This document shows, in pieces, positions 23,505-31,084 of a stretch of 35,837 nt of DNA; the first letter of the stretch is position 1, and the number at the start of each line of letters is the position of its first letter. Below the pieces are notes generated by a model. It saw only the letters and a program-made list of their open reading frames with translations, had not been told where the DNA came from and ran no database searches. The stretch is from NCBI GenBank assembly GCA_947594925.1, contig CANQEJ010000006.1, forward strand, positions 1 through 35,837, given 5' to 3'. Origin of the DNA: an uncultured Bacilli bacterium (GTDB taxonomy: Bacteria; Bacillota_I; Bacilli_A; RF39; UBA660). Both the position numbers and the translations under genes were made by a program.

Positions 23505-24629
23505 ATGAGCAAAAGCAAAAAATCCTTAATTGTGGTTTTAGTTGGACTTATTTTAATCGGCGTCGGCTTTTTTATCCATCTTACTAATAGATACCGTCTT
23601 ATCTTTATAATAGTAGGTTTTATTACCCAAATAGTTGGGATGGTAATGTATCGTAAACATAAACTTATTTTAATTCCCATTTTAACGATAATATTTGCGG
23701 GAAGTTTAGTAGCTATCGATTATTTATTAGTTGCTAATTTTGAAAAATTACCCCTTTTAGCAATTCGTAATACCATATCTTCTAATACCAAAATCTATAA
23801 TGGTTTATTCTATCGCGTTTGGAAATGTAATATAAGTGATAAAGAAATGTATATAGATAAATATTATAAATCGAACTTTTATTGTGATAGTAAAGAATTA
23901 GAAACAATAGATATCAATGAATTCTTACTCCATTTTGAGAAAAAATATAAAGAGTATCGTAATGATTTTGTCAAAATAGAAGGTAAGATAAGTGAAATTC
24001 AAGGTTTAAAATCTTTAGAAATGAAAGCTTATGAATTAGAAGTTGATAAACTAAATGGTTATGTTACTTTTGATGATAATGTTAAATTAAGATTTGTCTT
24101 TAATGGCGACTACGAGAAACTTTCAAATTACAGTGTGTATGATAATGTTAAAGTAATTGGTCGAGTTACTAAGATGGAACATGATGAAAATGATATTTAT
24201 ACGATAACCTTAGTAGATTCGAAAATAGTTTCCTCTGGATTATATAATGACTTTGAAGTTTTAGTTACCGAAGATAAAAAATGTGAAACTGGCAATCGCA
24301 TTTATTATGAAAATAAAGACCAAAAATATTATTTTAATTGTTTAAATGATATTGATATTAAATATAGTGAAGAAGATATTTATGAATTAAATTATTTATT
24401 ACAAGATAATAAAATTAAGTTAGAGGATTTATATAAAAAGGCGAATAGTCAAGATACTTATGATGATGGTGGTAGTACAATATATCGCTATGATAACTTT
24501 AGTATTTTAAAATGTAATACTATAGAAGGTAATAAAGATATTATATTTGGAGATACTAATTTAACAAAGACTAGTGAAATGTGTTATACTGATATTACAA
24601 TACCTGATGCCAAGGAGATAGAGGAGTGA
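23505..24629 (+). CDS. Membrane protein with extracytoplasmic beta domain, unknown function
   Basis: A 374-residue protein. Three hydrophobic segments lie near the N-terminus (about 7-24, 30-48 and 54-76). A soluble part follows with a segment like an OB-fold (VKIEGKISEIQ, about 153-163; YDNVKVIGRVTKM and IYTITLVDSKIVSSG, about 210-245) and several Cys (WKCNIS, YCDS, CETG, NCLND, KCNT, MCYT) consistent with an oxidising outside location. No known family comes to mind. GGGAG and a TATAAT box support the start. The next gene, a camelysin-like secreted protein, begins four bases after its stop, so both are probably made together. Confidence 0.75.
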   Translation: MSKSKKSLIVVLVGLILIGVGFFIHLTNRYRLIFIIVGFITQIVGMVMYRKHKLILIPILTIIFAGSLVAIDYLLVANFEKLPLLAIRNTISSNTKIYNGLFYRVWKCNISDKEMYIDKYYKSNFYCDSKELETIDINEFLLHFEKKYKEYRNDFVKIEGKISEIQGLKSLEMKAYELEVDKLNGYVTFDDNVKLRFVFNGDYEKLSNYSVYDNVKVIGRVTKMEHDENDIYTITLVDSKIVSSGLYNDFEVLVTEDKKCETGNRIYYENKDQKYYFNCLNDIDIKYSEEDIYELNYLLQDNKIKLEDLYKKANSQDTYDDGGSTIYRYDNFSILKCNTIEGNKDIIFGDTNLTKTSEMCYTDITIPDAKEIEE

Positions 24630-24633
24630 TTTT

Positions 24634-25245
24634 ATGAAAATTAAAAAGGAACTATACATTGTTGTTGCTGTAATAACTTTAGTGCTTAGTATTGGGGCCG
24701 TTAGTTATGCCGCTTGGAATAATATTTTTGTGCAAAAAGGAGAAAATGTTATTCAAACAGGAACCTTTAGTGTAAAATATGCGGCGACAAATAATATTAA
24801 TTTAGATAATGCTTATCCGATTGTTGATGCGGCCGGAGAAGCAACAGAAGGTTATACTTTTACTGTTCAGAATACCGGAACTACAATGGCTTCATTTGAT
24901 GTTTCTATTAATCGTGTAGCTTCATCTACTTTAGCTGATGACCAATTACGTCTTGCTGTAGATGGGGATAAAGAGGTAGCTCCTACTACAGTTAGTGACT
25001 TACCGCAAACTGATGTAGTGGTATCAGAAGGAGATACTAATAGTTATAGTAATGCTCGTTATATTTTAACTGATACCTTAGCTCCAGCATCTAAAGAAAA
25101 TGGTAAAGATGGGGAAAAGAAAACTTATACGATTAAATTATGGTTAAAAGAAGATGCTAGTATTTCTCCAAGTCAAAAATCTGAATATGATAGCAAAATT
25201 GTTGTTAATGCCGTAGCAACGATGCCAACTAGTAGCCAAAGTTAA
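24634..25245 (+). CDS. Camelysin/TasA-like secreted protein
   Basis: A 203-residue protein with a signal peptide (KIKKELYIVVAVITLVLSIGAVSYA, cleavage likely near residue 26) followed by AAWNNIFVQKGENVIQTGTFSVKY, the start typical of the CalY/TasA family of SipW-processed proteins. The body has the beta-sandwich pattern YTFTVQNTGTTMASFDVSI and TYTIKLWLKEDAS. TasA forms biofilm fibres in Bacillus; camelysin has been reported as a surface metalloprotease. No metal motif (HExxH) is seen, so a structural role is favoured. A signal peptidase gene lies 0.5 kb downstream, separated by rplS. Confidence 0.82.
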   Translation: MKIKKELYIVVAVITLVLSIGAVSYAAWNNIFVQKGENVIQTGTFSVKYAATNNINLDNAYPIVDAAGEATEGYTFTVQNTGTTMASFDVSINRVASSTLADDQLRLAVDGDKEVAPTTVSDLPQTDVVVSEGDTNSYSNARYILTDTLAPASKENGKDGEKKTYTIKLWLKEDASISPSQKSEYDSKIVVNAVATMPTSSQS

Positions 25246-25251
25246 ATAGAC

Positions 25252-25280
25252 TTTACAAACATTAAAATAATTGTTATAAT
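25252..25280 (+). promoter_or_regulatory. rplS promoter
   Basis: TTTACA (25252-25257), 17 bp, TATAAT (25275-25280). Confidence 0.75.
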
Positions 25281-25286
25281 CTTAAG

Positions 25287-25352
25287 TGCTTTGAGCATAT
25301 TTAATCCGCTGTAATGTATAAATTATATGATTAAGTATTAATATATTATAGA
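25287..25352 (+). promoter_or_regulatory. Structured rplS leader
   Basis: The 80-base leader holds a small hairpin (TGCT-TTG-AGCA, 25287-25297) and a longer one closed by TTAATC (25301-25306) and GATTAA (25329-25334). L19 leaders with regulatory roles are known in Firmicutes, but I cannot match this one to the known model by eye. Confidence 0.35.
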
Positions 25353-25366
25353 AAGGACATGATAAT

Positions 25367-25711
25367 ATGAGTAAATTAATTGAACAAATTAATAAAAAAC
25401 ATATTAAACCTGATGTTCCTGAATTTAGAGTTGGCGATACTGTTAAAGTAGATGTTTGGGTAAAAGAAGGTAAAAAAGAAAGAATCCAAGCATTTCAAGG
25501 CCTAGTAGTTAATATTACTGGTGGCGGTGTTTCTAAGACTTTTACAGTACGTAAGAAAAGCGGTAATGTTGGTGTTGTCAGAATATTTCCTGTAAATAGT
25601 CCAACTATTGACAAAATTACTGTTATTAAAAAAGGCGTTGCAAGACGTAGTAAACTTAACAATATTCTAAAAGGAATGAAAAAGGAATTTAAAATTAAAG
25701 AAAGAAATTAG
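25367..25711 (+). CDS. rplS: 50S ribosomal protein L19
   Basis: A 114-residue protein with typical L19 features: PEFRVGDTVKVDVWVKEGKKERIQAFQGLVV, SKTFTVRKKSGNVGVVRIFP and the basic GVARRSKLNN region near the end. It lies at the 30S-50S interface. Usual partners (rpsP, rimM, trmD) are missing; the gene has its own promoter and leader, and lepB follows, an arrangement also seen in Bacilli. AAAGGA precedes the start. Confidence 0.97.
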   Translation: MSKLIEQINKKHIKPDVPEFRVGDTVKVDVWVKEGKKERIQAFQGLVVNITGGGVSKTFTVRKKSGNVGVVRIFPVNSPTIDKITVIKKGVARRSKLNNILKGMKKEFKIKERN

Positions 25712-25730
25712 AGTATTGCTCTAATTTTTT
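25707..25730 (+). terminator. rplS terminator
   Basis: TTAGAG (25707-25712) pairs with CTCTAA (25718-25723), overlapping the stop, then seven T. Read-through to lepB remains possible because lepB starts only 17 bases on. Confidence 0.85.
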
Positions 25731-25746
25731 TATTAAAGGTGATTAG

Positions 25747-26229
25747 ATGAAAAGAGTAATTAAAGAAATATATCCCTATGTTATTATCTTAGCAGTAGTC
25801 GTTTTAATTAGAACATTTATAGCTACTCCAGTTAAAGTAGATGGTACTTCTATGTATCCTACTTTAAAAGGTAATGAATTTTTGATTTTAAATAAATTAG
25901 GACACCCTAAAAGATTTAGTATTGTAGTCGTTGATGAAAAAGAAGATGACTTAATTAAAAGAGTTATAGGATTACCTAATGAAACAATTGAAATTAAAAA
26001 TAGTGTTATTTATATTAATGGTAAAAAATTAGAAGATAAATATGGTTCAGGAGAAACTAGTGGCTATGATAAAATTAAATTAAAAAGCGATGAGTATTTT
26101 GTTTTAGGTGATAATAGAGAAAACTCTCGTGATAGCCGGGTTATTGGTCCTGTTAAAGAAAAAGAACTTAAAGGAACAACTAATTTTATTCTATTCCCAT
26201 TTAATAAAATAGGTAAAATAGATAAATAG
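25747..26229 (+). CDS. lepB: Type I signal peptidase
   Basis: A 160-residue enzyme of the bacterial (SipS-like) type. One N-terminal membrane segment (about 8-26), then SMYPTL with the nucleophile Ser35, KRVIG with the general base Lys71, and box E GDNRENSRDSR (Gly-Asp-Asn-Arg). It cleaves signal peptides of secreted proteins at the outer membrane face. Its shortness matches small Firmicutes forms. The catalytic Lys indicates the bacterial (P-type) class, not the Ser-His SipW class normally used for TasA-like proteins, although a camelysin-like protein is encoded nearby. AAAGGTGA precedes the start. Confidence 0.95.
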   Translation: MKRVIKEIYPYVIILAVVVLIRTFIATPVKVDGTSMYPTLKGNEFLILNKLGHPKRFSIVVVDEKEDDLIKRVIGLPNETIEIKNSVIYINGKKLEDKYGSGETSGYDKIKLKSDEYFVLGDNRENSRDSRVIGPVKEKELKGTTNFILFPFNKIGKIDK

Positions 26230-26258
26230 TTATAATTATTAATAAGAGATAATTATAA
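26230..26258. repeat. Perfect inverted repeat after lepB
   Basis: TTATAATTAT (26230-26239) and ATAATTATAA (26249-26258) form a ten-pair A/U hairpin. There is no T tract after it, so it may stabilise the lepB mRNA end rather than terminate. Confidence 0.55.
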
Positions 26259-26269
26259 AATTATAACAG

Positions 26270-26382
26270 CGAAAATACCTATACAGGCAAATATGAATTT
26301 AAAAGTTAAAGATAAATGTGTCTTAAAATCATCTCAAGAATTAACTTGTGAATTTTATGCAGAAAGCTTTCTAAAAAAATAA
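26270..26382 (+). pseudogene. Possible coding remnant in the lepB-rpsB gap
   Basis: Two short in-register pieces abut: one frame reads SENTYTGKYEFKS then stop, and the frame starting at ATG 26293 reads MNLKVKDKCVLKSSQELTC... for 29 codons to TAA 26380-26382. Together they look like one gene end broken by a frameshift. There is no good ribosome site. A 29-residue gene or chance are both possible. A strong terminator follows directly. Confidence 0.2.
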
Positions 26383-26393
26383 AAATTCTTCTT

Positions 26394-26433
26394 AAAATAT
26401 GTATAAAATGACTTGTTTATGCATATTTTTTTT
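26394..26433 (+). terminator. Strong terminator upstream of rpsB
   Basis: AAAATATGTATAAA (26394-26407) pairs with TTTATGCATATTTT (26416-26429), one wobble, then T to 26433. Confidence 0.9.
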
Positions 26434-26441
26434 GATAGAAT
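26413..26441 (+). promoter_or_regulatory. rpsB promoter embedded in the upstream terminator
   Basis: TTGTTT (26413-26418), 17 bp, TAGAAT (26436-26441). The -35 sits in the terminator loop and right arm. Confidence 0.5.
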
Positions 26442-26447
26442 AGATTT

Positions 26448-26545
26448 GGCTTGTTAGTCAAATAGACATGTTTAGGGATTTATATTGCGAGTGCCGAAGA
26501 GGTGTGATATAAAGTTGAACTAAGCAGATGTAATAACGAAGGAGG
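26448..26545 (+). promoter_or_regulatory. Structured rpsB leader
   Basis: A leader of about 100 bases with a long nested hairpin: ACATGTTTAG (26466-26475) pairs with CTAAGC-AG-ATGT (26520-26531), enclosing TTATAT (26480-26485) with ATATAA (26507-26512). AAGGAGG (26539-26545) follows at once. Autogenous control by S2 is a reasonable inference. Confidence 0.45.
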
Positions 26546-26552
26546 AATGATT

Positions 26553-27491
26553 ATGGAAGCCGTAGTTTCTATGAGTTACTTATTAGAAGCTGGAGTTCAT
26601 TTTGGTCATCAAACTAAAAGATGGAACCCAAAAATGAAAGAATATATTTTTACAACAAGAGATGATATTTATATTATCGACTTACAAAAAACTGTAGAGT
26701 GTATTGAAAAAGCATACGCTGCTATTAAAGAGATTGCTTTAAATGGTGGTACTTTCTTATTTGTTGGTACTAAAAAGCAAGCAAGTGAAGCAAGCAGAGA
26801 TGAAGCTTTACGTTCTAAATCTTTTTACGTAACAGAAAGATGGTTAGGTGGAACTTTAACTAACTTTAGAACTATTAGAAGAAGAGTTAAAAGATTAGAA
26901 GAAATTGAAAAAATGGAAGCTGATGGAACTTTTGATGTTTTACCTAAAAAAGAAGTCATTGGTCTTAAAAAAGAATATGAAAAATTAAATAGGGTATTAT
27001 GTGGTATTCGTGATATGAATAAATTACCACAAGCTATGATAATTGTTGACCCTAAAAAAGAAATTAATGCCATAAGAGAAGCGAGAAAATTAAATATACC
27101 TGTATTTGGTATTGTCGATACAAACTGTGACCCAGATGATGTTGATTATGTTATTCCGGGTAATGATGATGCTGTTCGTTCTGTTAAATTAGTATTAGGT
27201 GTTTTAAATAATGCTATTTGTGAAGCTAATGGCTTAGAAATGGTTGATTATGTAACTGAAGAAGATAAAAAAGGTAAAAGTGAAACTAAAATGCCTGATA
27301 TGACTGAAACCGTTAAAGAAGAAAAGAAAGCTCCTAAAGAGGAAGTAAAGGAAGAAAAAAAACAAGAAGAACCTCAAGAAGATTTAGCTAGTAAAACTTT
27401 AGCTGAACTTAAAGCCGTAGCTAAAGAACAAGGAATTAAAGGTTATTCTACAATGAAAAAAGATGAATTAATTAAAGTATTAAGTAAATAA
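26553..27491 (+). CDS. rpsB: 30S ribosomal protein S2 with C-terminal Rho-N/SAP-like extension
   Basis: A 312-residue S2. The family core is complete ([59 protein letters not shown]), ending near residue 230. A charged linker of Glu/Lys (about 238-278) leads to a terminal helical module, [29 protein letters not shown], with the Rho N-terminal/SAP-like pattern. Typical S2 is about 240-260 residues, so the addition is substantial. I start at ATG 26553, seven bases after AAGGAGG; ATG 26547 is one base from that site. rpsB and tsf form an operon. The extension may bind nucleic acid, which is inference. Confidence 0.96.
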   Translation: MEAVVSMSYLLEAGVHFGHQTKRWNPKMKEYIFTTRDDIYIIDLQKTVECIEKAYAAIKEIALNGGTFLFVGTKKQASEASRDEALRSKSFYVTERWLGGTLTNFRTIRRRVKRLEEIEKMEADGTFDVLPKKEVIGLKKEYEKLNRVLCGIRDMNKLPQAMIIVDPKKEINAIREARKLNIPVFGIVDTNCDPDDVDYVIPGNDDAVRSVKLVLGVLNNAICEANGLEMVDYVTEEDKKGKSETKMPDMTETVKEEKKAPKEEVKEEKKQEEPQEDLASKTLAELKAVAKEQGIKGYSTMKKDELIKVLSK

Positions 27492-27507
27492 GAAAGAAGG
27501 GTTAATA

Positions 27508-28383
27508 ATGATTAGTGCAAAAGATGTAAAAGAACTTCGTGAAGCAACAGGAGCAGGCATGATGGACTGTAAAAAAGCTTTAAGTGAGTGTAATGGTGAC
27601 ATGGCTGCTGCAACTGATTGGTTAAGAGAAAAAGGTTTTGCTAAAGCTAGCAAAAAAAGTTCTCGTATAGCTGCTGAAGGTCTTGCTAATATATTTGTTG
27701 ATGGTAACAAAGCCGTAGTTGTGGAAGTAAATTCCGAAACTGATTTCGTTTCTAAAAATGCCGAATTTGTTGAAATGATTAATACAATTGGTAATGCTAT
27801 TTTAAAAAGCGAGGCAACTACAGTTGAAGAAGCTTTAGAATTAAAAGTTGAAGATGGAACAATTAATGATTTAATTGTTGCCAAAACTGCTAAGATTGGT
27901 GAAAAACTATCTTTAAGAAGAATTGCTGTCGTAACTAAAGAAGATACTGATAATTTTGGAGCCTACCTACATATGGGCGGCAAGATTGCTGTTTTAACTG
28001 TAATCAAAGGTGGTAGTGAAGAAATTGCTAAAGATGTAGCAATGCAAGCTGCCGCTATGAAACCACAATATGTTTTTAAAGAAGATGTTCCAGAAGAAGT
28101 AGTTAATAAAGAAAAAGAAGTATTAAAAGCGCAAGCTATGGAAGAAGGAAAACCTGCTGATATAGCTGAAAAAATGGTTGCTGGTCGTATTAATAAATTC
28201 TTTAAAGAAATTTGCTTAGCTATGCAAGCATTTATTAAAGATGGTGACATCGATGTTACTACTTATTTAAAAAATAATAATAGTGAACTAAAAAGTATGG
28301 TACGTTTCGAAGTAGGCGAAGGTATGGAAAAAAGAGAAGAAAACTTTGCTGAAGAAGTAATGAACCAAATTAAAGGCAAATAA
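27508..28383 (+). CDS. tsf: Elongation factor Ts
   Basis: A 291-residue EF-Ts. The N-terminal UBA-like domain (SAKDVKELREATGAGMMDCKKAL) is followed by the EF-Tu contact motif NSETDFVSKN, the core (GAYLHMGGKIAVLTVIKGG; AMQAAAMKPQYV) and the C-terminal module. It exchanges GDP for GTP on EF-Tu. It follows rpsB by 16 bases with GAAGG as ribosome site. The classic rpsB-tsf operon ends here with a strong terminator; pyrH and frr do not follow. Confidence 0.97.
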   Translation: MISAKDVKELREATGAGMMDCKKALSECNGDMAAATDWLREKGFAKASKKSSRIAAEGLANIFVDGNKAVVVEVNSETDFVSKNAEFVEMINTIGNAILKSEATTVEEALELKVEDGTINDLIVAKTAKIGEKLSLRRIAVVTKEDTDNFGAYLHMGGKIAVLTVIKGGSEEIAKDVAMQAAAMKPQYVFKEDVPEEVVNKEKEVLKAQAMEEGKPADIAEKMVAGRINKFFKEICLAMQAFIKDGDIDVTTYLKNNNSELKSMVRFEVGEGMEKREENFAEEVMNQIKGK

Positions 28384-28388
28384 AAATT

Positions 28389-28417
28389 ACTGGGTAAAAA
28401 TTTACTCAGTTTTTTTA
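28389..28417 (+). terminator. rpsB-tsf terminator
   Basis: ACTGGGTAAA (28389-28398) pairs with TTTACTCAGT (28401-28410), one wobble, with a T tract. Confidence 0.92.
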
Positions 28418-28494
28418 TTAGAAGAATTATTTTTAAGAATTTTATAAGAAGTTAAATCATATAATAATCCGCAAGGAAAATATGTCAACTAAAA

Positions 28495-28523
28495 TTGCTT
28501 ATTCTAAAATTTTATGATATTCT
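28495..28523 (+). promoter_or_regulatory. Promoter of the small hypothetical at 28546
   Basis: TTGCTT (28495-28500), 17 bp, TATTCT (28518-28523). Confidence 0.45.
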
Positions 28524-28545
28524 ATTTTTAGAAAGGAAATTTTTT

Positions 28546-28803
28546 ATGAGTGATGAATTTATTTTAAATTGGCTAGCTAATTGGACTTATGATGATAGTC
28601 ATTATGGTCAACCTGTAACAGAAGAAGAAATGGCAACATTAAATGAACTTCAAAATAAGTATAAAAATGAAATGGAGCAAACTAAATTAGAGCTTCGTAA
28701 AATTCCTAACTTTGATAATTTACCTTATGCAGAAAAAAATAAAGTAGCTAGTGAAATTTTAGCAGATTTAATTAAAGCTAAAGAAGAACAAAAAACAAGA
28801 TAA
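28546..28803 (+). CDS. Small hypothetical protein
   Basis: An 85-residue, charged, largely helical protein: MSDEFILNWLANWTYDDSHYG, then EEEMATLNELQNKYKNEMEQTKLELRK and a C-terminal helix ending KAKEEQKTR. No membrane segment or known motif. ATG 28546 is chosen because AAAGGA lies at 28533-28538; an upstream TTG (28495) coincides with the promoter. It has its own promoter and terminator. Function unknown. Confidence 0.7.
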   Translation: MSDEFILNWLANWTYDDSHYGQPVTEEEMATLNELQNKYKNEMEQTKLELRKIPNFDNLPYAEKNKVASEILADLIKAKEEQKTR

Positions 28804-28819
28804 AAATATAATAAAAAAG

Positions 28820-28865
28820 TAAGGTTGTTTATTGTACTAATTAAACTTACAAACCTTATTTTTTT
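28820..28865 (+). terminator. Terminator of the small hypothetical
   Basis: TAAGGTT (28820-28826) pairs with AACCTTA (28852-28858), with a possible inner GTTTA/TAAAC stem, followed by T. Confidence 0.75.
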
Positions 28866-28904
28866 ATTCAAAATGATACAATTAATATTTCTTTTAATAA
28901 GATA

Positions 28905-28942
28905 TAAAAAAAGACAAACAAGTAAATTTATACCTATTTGTC
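28905..28942 (-). terminator. Terminator of the ger operon
   Basis: On the minus strand GACAAATAG (plus 28942-28934) pairs with CTTGTTTGTC (28922-28913), then a T run (plus A's, 28906-28912). An additional stem (AATATAGCTAA / TTAGCTATATT, about 28952-28976) overlaps the last codons of the gerAB-like gene. Confidence 0.75.
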
Positions 28943-28958
28943 AATAATTTGAATATAG

Positions 28959-30017
28959 CTAAGATTTAGCTATATTTTTTGTATGTTTTAAAATTAAACA
29001 ACAAAGTAAAATAACAACAATAAAGCCACCTAAAATATAACACTCTAAATTATATAAATCTAAAGCTAAATAATAGTGCTTATTAAAAACATAAACTCCA
29101 ATTAACATGATAATAATTAACCAGATTGCATATATAAATTTGGATAATCCTTGTTTTTTAGGTATACTCATTTTAATTATTTTCTTAATATTATAAGCAC
29201 TAACAAAACCTAAAATAATTAAATCAAATAACCAAGTGAAAGTTAAAATATTTTCAATGTTTTCTACAAAATTATAAATACTTAATTTTTTTAAAGTCAT
29301 ATATTCTGGAAAACGTAAAATGTTAGCAAGAGTAGGACCTAGAACGCCATTAATAGAAAGTAGAGTTAATATAATAGTAAAACTACCCATTAAATAACCA
29401 AGAATAAAATCTTTATATTTTAAATCTGTTTTATCTACATTAATTAAAAGTAAAGAAGGAACAGTACTTAATAAAGCATAAATGATACTAGCTTTAAGTA
29501 TTCCTAATTTATGTCCATAAAAGAAAGGTAAAAAATTATTATAATCAGTAATAATTAAACTTGAAACTACTTTAAAAGCAAAAATAATGACACTTATGGG
29601 TAATAATATCTCTGCTACTTTAGCAAAAGAAGAAACTCCCTTATAATTACCATATACAATAGTAATTATAACGGTAATAGCAATAATAATAGAAGGTGTT
29701 TGAGGAAGAAGGAAAGAAGAAGTCATTGTTGTTAAAGATAAAACTACATCATGAATACAAAAAGATGCTAGTAATAAGATAATTATTTTGGTACTAAAAC
29801 CCATTATACCTTTATTTAATAATTTACTAAAACTAGGATTATTCTTTTTTATATAGTAAAGAATACTCATAACTCCTAACCCGATAAAAGTACCTAAAAT
29901 ACCACTCATCCAAGCATCATTTTTACTTAAATTAAATATTTTTGTAATACCTAAACCAAAGAATAAAGCTCTAGTTAAAAAGAAACTTAAGATTTGATAT
30001 TGTTTTTTTGTTATCAA
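28959..30017 (-). CDS. gerAB: Spore germinant receptor subunit B (GerAB-type permease)
   Basis: A 352-residue, very hydrophobic protein with about ten membrane segments, of the amino-acid/polyamine transporter-like GerAB family. The start MITKKQYQILSFFLTRALFFGLGI and the middle GNYKGVSSFAKVAEILLPISVIIF match the family's usual pattern. It is thought to bind the germinant (amino acid or sugar) in the spore inner membrane. It begins at a TTG that overlaps the upstream stop (TTGA), with GAGGTGAT as ribosome site, so translation is coupled. Ligand cannot be told from the sequence. Confidence 0.92.
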   Translation of the reverse strand: MITKKQYQILSFFLTRALFFGLGITKIFNLSKNDAWMSGILGTFIGLGVMSILYYIKKNNPSFSKLLNKGIMGFSTKIIILLLASFCIHDVVLSLTTMTSSFLLPQTPSIIIAITVIITIVYGNYKGVSSFAKVAEILLPISVIIFAFKVVSSLIITDYNNFLPFFYGHKLGILKASIIYALLSTVPSLLLINVDKTDLKYKDFILGYLMGSFTIILTLLSINGVLGPTLANILRFPEYMTLKKLSIYNFVENIENILTFTWLFDLIILGFVSAYNIKKIIKMSIPKKQGLSKFIYAIWLIIIMLIGVYVFNKHYYLALDLYNLECYILGGFIVVILLCCLILKHTKNIAKS

Positions 30018-31084
30018 TTTATCACCTCAAATGCTTGACCATTACGATTTACTTCTAAGTTAACATCTATTTTATAATCTAAACTACGCCATATATCTTT
30101 TTGATATTTAGCAGGATAAGTACGATAATATAAATTTCTAATTCCTAAGAAATCACTATTTGTTTCTAAAGATTTTTCAATTAATTCTTTTATATCTTTC
30201 TTAATAACTTTAGCAAAATCTTTAGATAATTTTTTATTAATTTTACTAGTTCTTAAAACATAATCTTTATTTAAACAACGAATTAATCCCTCAGCATTAA
30301 CTTTAATATGAACTGTATTATCTTTAAGAGACATTTTCGCATTATTCCTATAAACGGAGATAGCTATATTTTGTTTACTATATAAAGCATTTTCCACTTT
30401 TTCATTTAATAAATTAACGGTTTGAGATTCTGTTTTTGATAAGTAATCTTTTAATTTATCTTTAATAAATATTCCCGAATTTGCTAAAGCAATTTTTTCA
30501 TTTTTTAAAGTAACAGAAGGAATTATAATATCTTTTTTACCATCTTTCATATGGGCGTAGAGATAATCAAATTCATTATGTAAATCAAATACTTCGGCAT
30601 CATTTTGATTTTTAAATAAACCAATTAAAGCATTAGATACAACTGGTTCATTTTTAATTTTAGTAGCTAAAATCTTTTTCGCACTAACATCTTTAGCAAT
30701 AATATAATAAAAATTATTGGAAATATGAATATCTCTAAATAAATAATTTGATAAATGTTTTATTCCTTCTTTTTTAGCTAAAGATTCATCTAATAAAACT
30801 ACTTGTAAATGGTCAAAGATTACTTTTTTATCTACTTTACCAATAGTATTATTAAAAGCTTTAGCAGGATTTTGGCCTTTTCCCGTTACTAACATAGTTT
30901 TAGATTGTTTTTGACTACCAGAATCATCTTTTTGTAAAATAATTATTTCTAAAGTTATTTCATAATTATCATCTTTATAACTTGCAGCAATACCCGATAT
31001 AATTGCAGTATTATTTAATTCAGTATAGTCATAACAACCTGTAAAAAAAAGAAGAGTTATAATTAAAATAATCAATTTTTTCAT
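30014..31084 (-). CDS. gerAC: Spore germinant receptor subunit C (GerAC-type lipoprotein)
   Basis: A 356-residue lipoprotein: a signal peptide with lipobox FFTGC and the acylated Cys17, followed by YDYTELNNTAIISGIAAS, the standard Ger(x)C start. The body (HLQVVLLDESLAKKEGIKHLSNYLFRD; IIPSV) and C-terminal region (GIRNLYYRTYPAKYQKDIW) fit the family. It acts with the A and B subunits at the inner spore membrane and depends on Lgt acylation. It overlaps the gerAA stop by four bases (ATGA), with AGGGAGA upstream. Confidence 0.93.
   Translation of the reverse strand: MKKLIILIITLLFFTGCYDYTELNNTAIISGIAASYKDDNYEITLEIIILQKDDSGSQKQSKTMLVTGKGQNPAKAFNNTIGKVDKKVIFDHLQVVLLDESLAKKEGIKHLSNYLFRDIHISNNFYYIIAKDVSAKKILATKIKNEPVVSNALIGLFKNQNDAEVFDLHNEFDYLYAHMKDGKKDIIIPSVTLKNEKIALANSGIFIKDKLKDYLSKTESQTVNLLNEKVENALYSKQNIAISVYRNNAKMSLKDNTVHIKVNAEGLIRCLNKDYVLRTSKINKKLSKDFAKVIKKDIKELIEKSLETNSDFLGIRNLYYRTYPAKYQKDIWRSLDYKIDVNLEVNRNGQAFEVIN

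Noticed and set aside
27480-27884. Long minus-strand open frames inside rpsB and tsf
   Set aside because: They mirror strongly supported ribosomal and elongation-factor genes and lack ribosome sites.
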